Assembly: GCA_031216915.1 (NCBI GenBank)
Contig: CM062290.1
Span: 381,220,718-381,284,717, forward strand
DNA length: 64,000 nucleotides
Direction: 5' to 3'
Source: Pictodentalium vernedei
Taxonomy: Eukaryota > Mollusca > Scaphopoda > Dentaliida > Dentaliidae
Shown here: piece by piece, positions 34,239 through 44,753 of the stretch
Layout: every line of letters starts with the position of its first letter
Position numbering within the stretch: position 1 is the first letter of the stretch
Notes under the pieces: model-generated
What the model saw: the letters and a program-made list of their open reading frames with translations, nothing else
Database searches by the model: none
What the model was told of the DNA's origin: nothing
Translations under genes and position numbers: made by a program

Positions 34239-34800
34239 ATTACATCAGTATTTTAAGCTGCGATAACATCTGGCTCAACGGTTATCACTGAGCACTATTC
34301 GGGAGAAAATAGGAATTTGAGGTTAAAACTTTAAAAAATCGAAAAATAATAACAGAACAAATGACCAGAAAGTATCAACGTGCTGTTTGATTTCGTACGT
34401 AATAACACGTACAAAAGTATCAAAGGGTAAAATTAAACAAAAGATTTCGTACATAATAACACGTACAAAAGTATCAAGGTTTCAAGTTGAAATATTAGTA
34501 CCATACCTCGAGTATCATCTAGTCCCCAAAAAGCTTTTCCTGGTATAACTTTTTTCGCGCGCTTGTGCTTGCACAAAAAGGTTCGTGTTTATTTCGTGTA
34601 TTACGCTGGGGCGTGTACTCCAATGGTTGTGGACTAATGCGAGAGTCACTAAGCCTTCCAGAGCGGTACGACCACTAGCAGGTAGATGTTCATATCCTGG
34701 ATGTCGATGTCGGGTTCGGTCCTAAATAAATGGTCAGGAAAAAAAAAATTCCCGAAGGTTTTCAGTTTTCTAATGCGTCGCAATCGCTGATCGTTTTTTA
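34239..34800. repeat. ~562-bp direct repeat, right copy
   Basis: Same sequence as 32099-32661, starting right after the LINE TTATTA tail. Together the two copies bracket the LINE precisely. Confidence 0.9.
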
Positions 34801-35041
34801 AAGAACATACATTGAAGTCTGTGTATAAGGTACATCCTGGTGATGTACACCCTTTTCGTGACAGTACATATACAGAACAAAACACACGCGCGTATCAATT
34901 TGTGTTTATTCCACGCCTTCACGTCTATAAAAAAAAAACAATTATTAGAAGGACACTCAGAAATTCATTTGACAACTATCAACAAAAAAGAACACATTTT
35001 ATCGCCAACCAAATTTGCGAGGGGATCCCGAGTTACTATTT
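34801..35041. other. Spacer
   Basis: No gene recognised. Confidence 0.35.
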
Positions 35042-35106
35042 CGTCCCCTGAGTTCCAATGTTCTCTGTGTGCCTACTGGCACATAGAGGACATTAGAATT
35101 CGGGGA
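35042..35106. repeat. Hairpin of the TGTTCTATGTGCC family, diverged
   Basis: CCCCTGAGTTCCAATGTTCT is mirrored around TGCCTACTGGCA with several mismatches. Confidence 0.75.
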
Positions 35107-35189
35107 ATGATTTTTAGCTATCGTCAGAGATTCAAACTGTAATTGCGATGCACGATTTATAGAACATTCCAGTGAAATTCCGCTTCTAT

Positions 35190-35441
35190 TTAACCCTTTA
35201 CCTAACATGAAAAGCAGACGACACTTGCAAAAATAATTCTTGAATAACTAATTTTTTTTCATTTTTTGTCTCAAAAACATAGGTTATGACCCCTCGTTGG
35301 AACGAGCTCGACGAGCTCGTTCCAACGAGGGGTCATAACCTATGTTTTTGAGACAAAAAATGAAAATATTTTAAAAATTAATTGGCGATTTTTGAGAATA
35401 GTGCTCGCCGGTTTTGGACGTTACGTTGGGTAAAGGGTTAA
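35190..35441. mobile_element. piggyBac-like foldback MITE, copy 10, perfect hairpin
   Basis: TTTAACCCTTTACCTAACAT ... CGTTGGGTAAAGGGTTAA. The hairpin at 35256-35366 has 55-base perfect arms and a single-base spacer. Opposite orientation to copy 8. Confidence 0.95.
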
Positions 35442-35685
35442 AAGTTGTCCGTCAACGATTTCCGATTTTCATTTTCCGCATGGTTTGGTGTTGCTGTAGA
35501 TGGGGATTTCATAGAACAAGCTTGTAATAAAATCTGAATGTTGCCAACATAATTTCGTTATTATTGACAAAAAGTGTAGAGATTGGAAAGTTGGTACCGT
35601 GTAACCAGTTTTCGTGCTAGGTAACACCATGACGTCTGATGAAGAGAATGCTGCTACGCCGTGACAAGACTAACAACTTACACTT
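35442..35685. other. Spacer; left SINE target duplication at its end
   Basis: No gene. TAACAACTTACACTT at 35671-35685 is repeated at 36048-36062. Confidence 0.5.
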
Positions 35686-36047
35686 GGTGTGTGGTAGCTC
35701 AGCGGTAGACTGTTGGACTTCTATGCTAGAGGGCCTTAGTTCGATCCCCGTCCGGGACGACCCGCGTTGTGTCCTTGGGAAAGGCACTTTATCCCGGTTG
35801 CCTACATGGGGGAACGATGACGCCGTGTACTAAGGCGTACTGCATGTCGATGGTGCACATGTCTTCAACCACTGTAACCCTGCTTGAGCGGAGCTTAAAA
35901 GGGGTTAGAATGTAGAGCGGACAGTTGTTCGTCGATGCTCGGTGGTTCTCTCCGGGTGCTCCGGCTTCCCCCACCCGTAAAACTGTCACGGTCACGATTA
36001 GCCATTGTGCATAAGTATGTGACCTTAAACACCAATAAATAAATAAA
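35686..36047 (+). mobile_element. Full-length tRNA-derived SINE with 15-bp target duplication
   Basis: The head reads GTGGTAGCTCAGCGGTAGAC (A box) and TTAGTTCGATCCCCG (B box). The shared body follows, to CCCGTAAAACTGTCACGG, CACCAATAAATAAATA and the tail. Identical TAACAACTTACACTT flanks prove the boundaries. Internal RNA polymerase III promoter expected from the head. Confidence 0.9.
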
Positions 36048-36244
36048 TAACAACTTACACTTCATGGATGTAAGGAGTTACCGCGTTGATTGACCTGTGA
36101 CCATCCAAGGGGATTGAGTTGAGCTACTGGCGAATCAGTGCATTATGAGGTTTGCGGTCGGTTGTAGCTTGTTGCTGAGAGGATCCGTTTTAGAACGAGA
36201 TTTCCATCTGATGTGAACCAGTGTCTGGATTCTTTGAGGGGAAC
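36048..36244. other. Spacer
   Basis: No gene recognised. Confidence 0.35.
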
Positions 36245-36494
36245 TACAGAACGTGGAGAGTGTATTATCACTAAATCACTCACAGTGTGTAGATTCCACC
36301 CGAGCAATAATTGTAAATTTGTTGCAAAGCACGACGAGCACCAGCAAAGTTTCAGCCAATGGACCTCCGGGTTAAACCCGGAGGTCCATTGGCTGAAACA
36401 TTGCTTGTGTTTTTTGTCGATATGTACGAAATTTGAAAGTTATAGCTTGGGGAATAACTCCGTGATTTAGTTACAACACATTCTCCACGCACAG
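36245..36494. mobile_element. MITE family with CAGTACGTGGAGAG ends, copy 1
   Basis: ACAGAACGTGGAGAGTGTAT ... TTCTCCACGCACAGT ends. The centre is a hairpin at 36351-36404: GTTTCAGCCAATGGACCTCC arms around GGGTTAAACCC. Also at 49571 and 60117. Confidence 0.85.
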
Positions 36495-36792
36495 TACCTC
36501 TGCCAGGATATGTTTATCGTAAGATCGTTATTGTCTTTCGGTTCTCTAGTATAGTGCAGTCCTGATAGTTAAGTCTTGGAAGAGTGAGCCGTCGGTTAGG
36601 CTGGTAATGGTCTTGAGTCGGTGGTCTGTAAGGCCTTATTGGATAGTTTGGATGATTGCTGGGTAGTGAAGATATTTTATCGTTGTGTGTCTGGGTAGGA
36701 TAAGCGGGTGGGGTTAAGCGGTCTTGTGTCCTTTGCGTCTCTAGTAATGTTGTTTTGCAGACATTTTAAGGATAATTTCACTGTACTCTAGT
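36495..36792. other. G/T-rich spacer
   Basis: No gene; locally GT-rich between 36560 and 36730. Confidence 0.35.
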
Positions 36793-37033
36793 ACTGGGGC
36801 CAATCACATAAAACTATTACAACTGCATTTTTCACAATTCTAATTTCTTTTTATAACTCAAAATAGTTGGAATGCAACATTCGCGTTTTAAAAGACATGA
36901 AAATTTACCGGTTGGTAAATAATTGCCATGTCTTTTAAAACGCTGATAGCTCATTTCATTGATTTATTTTCACAAATATAAAATAAAATTCTGGAAAATA
37001 CAGTTGTAAAAACTTCCATATGATTGGCCACTG
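36793..37033. mobile_element. MITE family with CAATACTATAAAACTT-like ends, copy 1
   Basis: TGGGGCCAATCACATAAAAC and its inverted partner (TATGATTGGCCACTG) bound a hairpin with GTTTTAAAAGACATG arms. Related to 38807-39038. Confidence 0.7.
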
Positions 37034-37331
37034 GTCATGTGCAGGTTTTATAGAGTTGCCTAGGTCTTGCTCTGCTAGTTCCCCAGTTTGTCCTGCGAAG
37101 TCTTTTGAGTTGGCTATCGCGTTTCCTGCTTCTGTAATATTATATCGGCGTGGCTTGCAGGGTGAGTTTTTTTTTCTGAAGTGATGCCCAGTATGGTGAC
37201 TTCGTCGCACTGTTGGACTTCTTCTCCGAAAAAAAATGTTCTTCATTTAGCAAAGTCCAGAGTCCCACATCGCCGGAAAATTCGGATTTCGGAACGTTGT
37301 TGGTTGCGTTGATAGGAAGATTATTGTAATA
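37034..37331. other. Spacer
   Basis: No gene recognised. Confidence 0.35.
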
Positions 37332-38773
37332 CACTGACCGAAAAAGAAACGCAAGTTCAATTTTGGTAATATAATTTTTTTATCCGTAATCCAAATGTAG
37401 TAAATAGCTACCTCGGTGTACTACTGTCTGAAAAGAGTCTTTGGTTAAAATTCAGTCAGACCACGTGCGACGCTGCATGCTTTCAACAGATTTTACGGGG
37501 CACTCCCACGTGCTATGGGTTTGAAAACCATATCAAATCGAAGTTTTGAACAGTACACATCGATTGCACATTTTATTTCGGCAAAATGTCGCGAATGTCC
37601 GAAGTTGATATAGGGGTATGGCTACTCTTATTATACAGGGCCAATCGCAATGTCTTATCGCCCAGCAATTTGGGGTCCATGAGTCAACGATAGCTCATTT
37701 AGTTGGGCGACTCAGGGCCATAGGAAGATTAGTTGACCGTCCTAGGAGTGGACGTCCTCGCGTTACGTCGCCACGTTAAGATAGAGGCATACGTCTCTCA
37801 CACCTCCGTAACCGATTTCAGACGGAGACGGAGACGGCGAGTCAGGTTGTAGGCACTCATGGTCGCCGCGTGTGTCCAAGAACGGTTAGGAATCGATTGC
37901 GGGAGTTCAATTTAAGGCCACGACATCCCTACGTTGGTCCGAAACTTACACTCAGGCCACGCCAACGTCGATTGCAATGGCTGCAAGCACATGCACCAAA
38001 TCAGTTTCAGTTGGCCCACTGGAGACGTTTGTTACTGGCGAGTCTCGGATCACGTTTTACAGGTCAGGTGGACGACAACGTAGCTATCGACGTCGAGGTG
38101 GGCGATATTCTGACGCGTGCGTTAAGAAAAACGACAGGTCCGGGGGAGGGTCTGTATTGTTTTTTTTTGTTTTTTTTTTGGGGGGGGGGGGATTCTCATG
38201 GCGTGAAAATACCTCTCGTGGTCATCCAGGGCAATATTACAGCCACAAGATATCGAGATCAGGTCCTCATGCCTTACGTCCTTCCTCTTATCCATGCGCG
38301 TAACCTTACACTACAGCAAGATAATGTGATGCCGCAAGTTGCTAGGATTTGTTTCGTCATAACCTCCTCAACCAAGACAATGTCCCAGTTCTCGATTGAC
38401 CACCCTATAGTCCAGATTTGTCCCCGATCCAGCATGTGTGGGACGAGCTGGGCATGAGGGTCAGTAAGCGCGCAGACGTCCCACAAAGGACAATAAACAT
38501 CTTGATGGGGTCAATGGTAAGGAGAGTTAGAACTGCGGCTGAAGCCCGGGGTGGGCACACCCACTATTGATTTTGATCAGGAAATGGTGTAGGGTACACA
38601 CATTTGAACGTTATCCATGCAAACGCCGGCTGTGTTAAGACAACAAAACTCGTTAAAATTTAATCAGTAATGACGAAATAACATCAAAATCCAAACAATG
38701 AAATAATCATCCATAACACGTTTGAAATATTTACCACAGAAAAAAAAAACTTTCTTTTCTTTTTCCGCTAGTA
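37332..38773 (+). mobile_element. Tc1-like transposon, degenerate
   Basis: Ends CACTGACCGAAAAAGAAACG (left) and a diverged inverted copy (right, TTTCTTTTTCCGCTAGTA) are bordered by TA on both sides, the Tc1/mariner target. It encloses the transposase remnant below. Confidence 0.8.
37586..38570 (+). pseudogene. Tc1-like transposase remnant
   Basis: Start MSRMSEVDIG, then across shifted frames the paired HTH (HESTIAHLVGRLRAIGRLVD, RPRSGRPRVTSPR), CPRTVRNRLREFNLRPRHPY, and the DDE core: TGESR where SDESR is usual, LQQDNV present, and SPIQHVWDELG where SPIEH is usual. The end is RTAAEARGGHTHY then TGA. Two of three catalytic acids are therefore lost. Frameshifts lie near 37615, 37785 (in-frame stop) and 38030-38180, the last with a T-run and a G-run inserted. 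Function in life: cut-and-paste transposition at TA. Non-functional here. Confidence 0.9.
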
Positions 38774-38806
38774 TATAATTGTCCAAGTGAATAGTACCGA
38801 AGACAA

Positions 38807-39038
38807 GGGGTCAATACTATAAAACTTTTACAGTTGTATTTCCTAGAATTGTATTTTCTAGTTATGACTTTAAATGGGTTAAAATGAACAACTAGCATGT
38901 TTAAAGATCTGGCAATTTGCCACTTGGCAAATTGCCAGATCTTTTAAAATGCTAATGATTCATTTTTGTCAGTTATATTAATAGACAGAAAATACAATTC
39001 TAGAAAATACAATTGTCGAAGTTTTATAGTATTCGGTC
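38807..39038. mobile_element. MITE family with CAATACTATAAAACTT-like ends, copy 2
   Basis: GGGGTCAATACTATAAAACT and its inverted partner at 39038. Perfect central hairpin AGATCTGGCAATTTGCCA. The uninterrupted site is seen at ~58555-58590 (GTACTGAAGACCAGTTGTTA). Confidence 0.8.
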
Positions 39039-39260
39039 CAGTTGCTAATATACAGTCAATAAACAGTGTTCACAGTAATGCTCGGTTGATTTCTGTGTGA
39101 TTGATGCAGATTGAGGTCAACGTTTGTATTTGATTTCAGTATGATCTTGGATGCAAAGCTGTTCAGAAGGATGTTTTTACTGTGTGTCAACCTATATTTT
39201 ATACTGCTGGATGCGAAATTCTATCTTTTATACTGCTTTTTGAATCCTCAGATTCCTGGT
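39039..39260. repeat. Interspersed repeat also at 58.5-59.3 kb (carries an empty MITE site)
   Basis: ATACAGTCAATAAACAGTGT and GGATGCAAAGCTGTTCAGAA recur at 58580 and 59135. The TA at 39076 is where the 58609-59076 MITE sits in the other copy. Confidence 0.8.
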
Positions 39261-39404
39261 CGCCGGTTGACTGTCTTTATCACAGAAAAAGTCCTCCCGA
39301 AATATCAACTTATTCTTCAGATTGTAATTCTCACTTATCCAAGGATAATTTCGTGTATGAAGCACAATGCAACACGCTCCAAATAACGGTTAAAAGAGTT
39401 TATG

Positions 39405-40600
39405 AAACAAGAGGCCCCAATGGGCCTTAATCGCTCACCTGATAAAAACAAGAGTAACACTTTGAGCAAACTTTAATCCAGGAGTCACAGTAATAGTATT
39501 TACCACTATCAGAAGATTCTGGCCGATGGGTCTGAGGAAGATCTTTGAAGAATGATCCTCATGCGGCGCAAAGTTAAAATTCGGGTCCCACAGGGAGCCC
39601 AAATATGATGAGTCCATGGATTTGATTTGAACAAACTTGAATCTCACCATAGCTAGGGTTTCAATACTATGTAACAAATGTATCGTGAATGTGAAGATGA
39701 CTTTTTAAAGAACAGTCCTTATATTGTACCAAGGTAAAAGTTGGGATACCACAAGGAGCCCAAACAATTTATGACCCAAGATATTTGGTTTGCACAAACT
39801 GAAGTCTGAACCACCTGAGGTTGCCTCATATCAAATGTCAAAAGATTGTAACTGGTGGATCTGAAGAAGGAGATATTTATTTATTTCTTAAGTGTTTAAG
39901 GTCACATATTTCTCTGCACAATGGCTAACCATGACCACATCCTAGACATAAAGTCAAGTCCAGCCAGTCGTTTATACCCATGTTGCCCATTTTAGAGGAC
40001 ATCCACCTCATTGGTGACTGGGGTCCTATTTTACCAGTAAAACAGAGCTTGTTCACCAAACTAATAAACAAGCACTGCTTCACTTCCCGGGGTTCCCACA
40101 GTTAGAGATATCTGAAGGAATTTCCACATATTGCACTTAGTTAAAATTTAAATTGTCACAGGGAGCCCAAATATGAACCCGGGGACTTGATTGGAACAAA
40201 CTGGAATCAGACCCCACTAAGGATACTGCCCACCAAATATCATAAGATTCTGACTGGGAGATCTCAAAAAGGTTTTTAAAGAATATTCCTCATATTGCAC
40301 TAAGGTAAAATTTGGGCTCTCACAAGGAGCTCAGACATGACCCCTGTCTGAACCTGTTAACGATTCTGCACATCAAAACATTCTGACTGTAGATCTGAAG
40401 AAGAAGACTGTTAACGACTATTCTCATATTGCATGAAGTTAAAGTTTAGAGTTCCCATACGGAGCCCAAATATTTGCTCAGGGACTTGATTTGAACAAGC
40501 TTTAATCTCCCCCTCTAAAAATGTAGTATACTAAACATCAAGTGATTTTGACAGGTGGATCTGAAGAAGAAGATTTATTTTAAATTTGTTATATTGGACG
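39405..40600. repeat. AACAAGAGGCCCC-type tandem array, ~165-bp period
   Basis: Starts AACAAGAGGCCCCAATGGGC and CGCTCACCTGA. About six diverged units each carry AAGGTAAAATTTGGG, ACAAGGAGCCCAAATATGA, GACTTGATTTGAACAAACT and a TGGATCTGAAGAAGA spacer. One unit is interrupted by a SINE fragment. Confidence 0.85.
39877..39945 (-). mobile_element. SINE tail fragment inside the array
   Basis: TATTTATTTATTTC, GTGTTTAAGGTCACATATTT and GCACAATGGCTAACCATGAC, then loss of homology. Confidence 0.7.
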
Positions 40601-40689
40601 GAGTTAATGTCACATCCTACAGATATCCTCAAATAAGTATCCTATAAAAGGTATCCTCAAATACTACATCACCATGTCATAGGTATCCC

Positions 40690-41220
40690 CGAATACCAAG
40701 GCGAAGAAGGGAGGTAAATTAGACCTCATTGAGGGATTTCTCATGGCCCTCATGTTCTCATACGATAAAAGAGGGATTATCTGATCACAGACGTTTTCCA
40801 AAAAGGGATTCCATGGGATGTAGCCATCCGATACCTAGATGAGGCTAAGAGGGATTGTAACTTTTGACCCTTGTGTCCTCATTCGATAGAAAGGGGTGCC
40901 GAAGGCAAGGCGTTTTCCAAAAAGGGATTCGCAAAAAGGGATTCGACAGAACGTGGCCGTTCAATACCTGGATGGGGTTAAGAGGGATGGTAAATTAGAC
41001 CTCATTGAGGGATTTCTCATTGTTCCCATGGCCTCATATGATAGAAAAGGGGTGCCGAAGGCCAGATATTTTCCAAAAAGGAATTCTGAAAAAATGATTC
41101 CATGGGCCGTGGTCGTTAAATGCCGAGATGAGGCTAAGAGGGATGGTAAATTATACCTCATTGAGGGCTTTTCTCATGGACCTCAAGGCCTCATACCATA
41201 AAAAGGGGTGCCAACGGCCT
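40690..41220 (+). repeat. Tandem repeat with in-phase ~52-codon units
   Basis: About 3.5 units of 130-156 bp. In one frame two units read through: KRDGKLDLIEGFL, SYDRKGVPKARYFPKRNSEK and VAVQYLDGVKRDGKL. Other units carry stops. No known family; could be an eroded coding repeat or a minisatellite whose unit length is a multiple of three. Confidence 0.6.
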
Positions 41221-42323
41221 GTTGTTTGTTATTTATGGGTGCTGTAATTGGGATGCCACGGGTCGTGATGATAAAGTGAACTTATTGGATGATCTTGATA
41301 AATGAAAGAAGAACAGGAGTCCTCAGAATAGGGTCAGAACTATCCAAAACAGGCTAGAAAAGCTAAATATAGTAACAATAAGCAAACCTGTTCCACCTGG
41401 TAGGCTCTTCTACTCTACTGGAGTATTCTCCAGAACAAACGAACAATGTCGGGTAGACAAAAACTATAGCATAGATAGATAGAAACAGAAGATTCTAAAA
41501 AGAATCGAACTAGTACAACTTGTCGGATTTATTTAGGGAATTCTACAAATCGGGAAATTACTCTTATTCAATCGAACATACCCTCCGAACATACTCCCGT
41601 CCTATTGTATGCCTTTGGGTCACATACCAACCACGTGCTATCATAGAAATCAATATGGCGATATCTAGTATACAAAATGGCCGACAGAAACACGCATCAC
41701 CTTAACAACACGCGCTGCGCATGCGCACTAATACTACTTATCAAAGCGTGACGTCACTATGTCACGTGACTATGACGTCATATATGAGATCCCCATGAGA
41801 CCCCCCCCCCCCCCCCTCCTCCCAGTCTGGGACGATCTCCACATCTATTACTTCTGTATATTCAAGAACTTACGAAATCACTGTAAAATCATACAGGTAG
41901 ATTTATGAGGCCAAAGAAAAACGAAAACAAAGACAAACAAAAAAAAAAAACGAAAAATCGACAGAAATGTTTAAAATAAAAAACAAAACATTAGCTTCAC
42001 TAATTAAATGACTTTATCTTTTGAATAAGAAACTAAATGAATTCAACAATGAGATAATTTGCTTCATTGTTTAATGTTAATACAAAAACTGTTGTTTTCA
42101 TTATTCCTCTCCATGTGATTCCACACATGTATTATGTATTTATTTTGTTACAAAGTATTTATTTATTTCCTGTATGCAGAGGCGGACTGGCCGTTTGGTC
42201 CTCCAGGAAAACTCCCTATGGGTTCCCCTATTGGTTGGCCCCTGGGGCCCACAAAATTGATGCATCCTAACACCCGTTGGTGCCTGAAATTTCATGAAAA
42301 CGCCCAACATGCGAATTGGATCT
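41221..42323. other. Non-genic DNA; poly-C and A-rich tracts
   Basis: C run at 41801-41816 and A-rich DNA at 41916-41960. No gene except the promoter-like cluster below. Confidence 0.4.
41712..41781. promoter_or_regulatory. NRF1/CRE/E-box-like cluster
   Basis: CTGCGCATGCGCAC (NRF1-like), TGACGTCA twice and CACGTG lie within 70 bases. No first exon recognised on either side. Confidence 0.35.
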
Positions 42324-42407
42324 GACTGCATGGAATGCGGGTATATTGAGATGTTCTCTATGTGGACTGGCAGTCCACATACAGAACATTTCGATATACT
42401 TGCAGTC
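42324..42407. repeat. Hairpin, 84 bp
   Basis: GACTGCA ends, TATATTGAGATGTTCTCTAT arms and GTGGACTGGCAGTCCAC tip. Confidence 0.85.
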
Positions 42408-42858
42408 TAGTCTGCTATTGATAGGTCAGATGCAAGGAAACAACATTCTTTTAATTTGAAAAATCTAAATTTTCTCCCATTAGGCCGAACTATGACCTGC
42501 CCGATCGGTCCAAGCACCCCCAACCCCCTGGTGATACCATTCGTGCTGAATGAGTGACGACGATGATACAAAAATGCATGAAAATGTCCATTGTGTGAAC
42601 TGCCAGTGATAACTCAGATGCAAGGAAGCAGGCTTTGTTCAGTTCGAAAAACCAAACTTTTCTCCGGGTCCAGGGTCCGCCTTGCTTCATTTCCCAGCAC
42701 CTTTTCTTGTCTCGGAGCGCCTCTGATTGTTTGTGTTCAGCAAATAAGCCTATTTCGAAACTGCCATCTTGGGGCTTTAATCTTTGCAAGGTCACAGGTC
42801 GCTGGGTGTAAACAAAGTGATTTCCATGTTCATCGCGTTGAGTTCTGTGTCAGCCAAG
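42408..42858. other. Spacer
   Basis: A GCAAGGTCACAGGTCGCTGG word at 42786 resembles 48867 and the inverse near 56610; otherwise nothing. Confidence 0.35.
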
Positions 42859-43143
42859 TCAACTAGTTTTGTGAAATATCAAGTTTAAATTCGTAGAACC
42901 GTTGTCATCATTCAAATTAACTGAAGGGGCAACCCTAGACGACTTTAAACGACATGATATCGCAGGTTTAAAGACTTTTGTTGACGGAGACGAAAACTTG
43001 TTTTGATGGGCAATAAGGAAACACGCGTTGCACAGTGTGTCTCGGCTTGGGAAATACCCGAAAGTTGCCCGCGGCCACTGCGTGTAGTTCAAACATGTCC
43101 TGAAAGACCCATTTGAATTTTTTGGTTTAGTACGTCCTTTCAT
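42859..43143 (-). CDS. Hypothetical frame with Cys pairs
   Basis: 94 codons, MKGRTKPKNSNGSFRTCLNY, then PRATFGYFPSRDTLCNACFL, basic and Ser/Lys-rich. TLCNAC could be part of a zinc-binding site, with only one further Cys upstream. It lies near a repeat word shared with the THAP-linked repeat at 48.8 and 56.6 kb. No family recognised; could be a 5' exon of an element protein. Confidence 0.3.
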   Translation of the reverse strand: MKGRTKPKNSNGSFRTCLNYTQWPRATFGYFPSRDTLCNACFLIAHQNKFSSPSTKVFKPAISCRLKSSRVAPSVNLNDDNGSTNLNLIFHKTS

Positions 43144-43530
43144 GTTTGGACTACCACAGAGTCATGACACAACGTGGATTCAAACACCATTTAACTTTAA
43201 GACGATAGAACCTCAGTTCGAAATAATGAAAATTCTCTTATAATATTGCCACTGCCTTAAACAAATGGTATCCTTGGCTAAATGTTTTTTGAATTCGCAC
43301 TAATGAACGTAATGGGATCCGAAGTACTCAGCCGCTCTCTTCTCGCATTGCTTACAACGTGTTTTCCTGAAATTTTTACACCTCATGACCTGTGACTTTG
43401 CATAGATTAAAAGCGAAGATGGCACTTTCGGAATAGGCTTGTTGGTGTAGTGTAAAACTTGACCAATTGTCCTTCTTCAATTCATACGCTGGAGGTCTCG
43501 TTATGAGCATGAACCAGACATGATGAGCTG
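43144..43530. other. No gene recognised
   Basis: Nothing beyond short frames. Confidence 0.35.
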
Positions 43531-43663
43531 TTAACCCTTTACCCAACGTAACGGCCAAAACCGGCCAGCGCCATTCTCAAAAATCGCCAATTAATTTTCA
43601 AAATATTTTCATTTTTTGTCTCAAAAACATAGGTTATGACCCCTCGTTGGAACGAGCTCGTCG
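43531..43663. mobile_element. piggyBac-like foldback MITE, copy 11, left half only
   Basis: TTAACCCTTTACCCAACGTA to TTGGAACGAGCTCG, cut at the hairpin centre like copies 9 and 12. Confidence 0.85.
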
Positions 43664-43667
43664 TTTT

Positions 43668-44126
43668 GAATGAATATCTATAAATACTGTCATTGAAAAC
43701 CTATTTCTTAGTTCTTTAAAACTATTTTATCCCCAAAATAAGCCTCTAAAGTATTCCCATTACATTCATAGAGGGGCACGGTGGCTAAGCAGTTAGAGGT
43801 GCAGGCTGCAAGCCGAGAAGTTCTCAGTTCGAATCCTATCTGCGGCAACTGCCTTGTGTCTTTGGGCAAAAACACTTCACCCCCATTGCCCACATAATGG
43901 CATAGTGATGTTGTATACTAAAACATACTGCATGCCAATGATACACTTGCACTAACCCTGCTTGTGTGGAGTTAGCATGTTGGGGATCCAGACAGTTGCT
44001 TGTTGTTGTTGTTTGGTGGTTCTCTGTGTTCTCTGGTTTCGTCTATCCATAAAAAACTGTACGACACGAGGCGGGCCTAGCTGTTGAAGTGTCGTTAAAC
44101 CCCAATAAATTAATAACATTCATAGA
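43668..44126 (+). mobile_element. Repeat segment with SINE (43773-44115) and 11-bp target duplication
   Basis: GAATGAATATCTATAAATAC leads into a SINE with head GGCACGGTGGCTAAGCAGTT (A box) and CAGTTCGAATCC (B box). It ends GAAGTGTCGTTAAACCCC and AATAAATTAATA. ACATTCATAGA flanks both sides. The segment through the SINE head recurs at 63795-64000. Confidence 0.85.
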
Positions 44127-44479
44127 ATGTCTTCTATGCACTGTTTGTCAACATGATAACCCAAATACAATCAATCCTATCTCAATGTTTTTGGTATACT
44201 GATAGACTGCCTGCCATTGGTATTTGGTCATCTATGATTTGGAGGCATGTGGGGCCTTCGGGCTCTAAATGTTAAAATATGTTTACAACATTTACTGGGA
44301 AATGAGTTAGCCGAAGCAGTAACCATTATTTAAAACAGAAATCTCCAGAGAGAAAGCTGAGATAGAATTCTTTGTTACATTGAACAGCACTGTATATTTA
44401 TGTTGTATCATGTTAGAAAACTTCAGTCTCAGTCATTGAAGAGAGAGAGAAACCTTCACTTTTCAAAGCATTTTTTTTA
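44127..44479. repeat. Dispersed repeat words
   Basis: GTTTGTCAACATGATAACCC and a CTATCTCAATGTTTTTGGTA block resemble the start of the 46.1- and 62.2-kb repeats. Confidence 0.5.
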
Positions 44480-44753
44480 AAAAATCTATTTATTCTCAAT
44501 CATAACTCAGGATTGAGAGGTTTTGGGATAGAGTGGTGTGTGGCTTTCTCGAAACACCTATCACAGTTACAAAGTAATAAAATGGAATATTTGAATGGTC
44601 AGATTTTAACCCTCTTAATACTTCGATGTGAGTAAAAAAAATATCTTTAATATAACTCATGGCTACAGAATGTTTTTCGCTCTCTTTTCTGAAACATTTA
44701 ATTCTATGTGGAATGGGACACCTTTTCGGTGTGCTTTCCAAACTAAGGGATTC

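Noticed and set aside
32099-34800. LTR retrotransposon with 562-bp LTRs
   Set aside because: Repeats lack TG...CA ends, primer site and polypurine tract; the interior is a non-LTR element with its own TTATTA tail.
35690-35760. tRNA gene-like A and B boxes (also at 43780 and 63905)
   Set aside because: No complete cloverleaf; each is followed by the conserved SINE body and AATA tail, so these are SINE heads.
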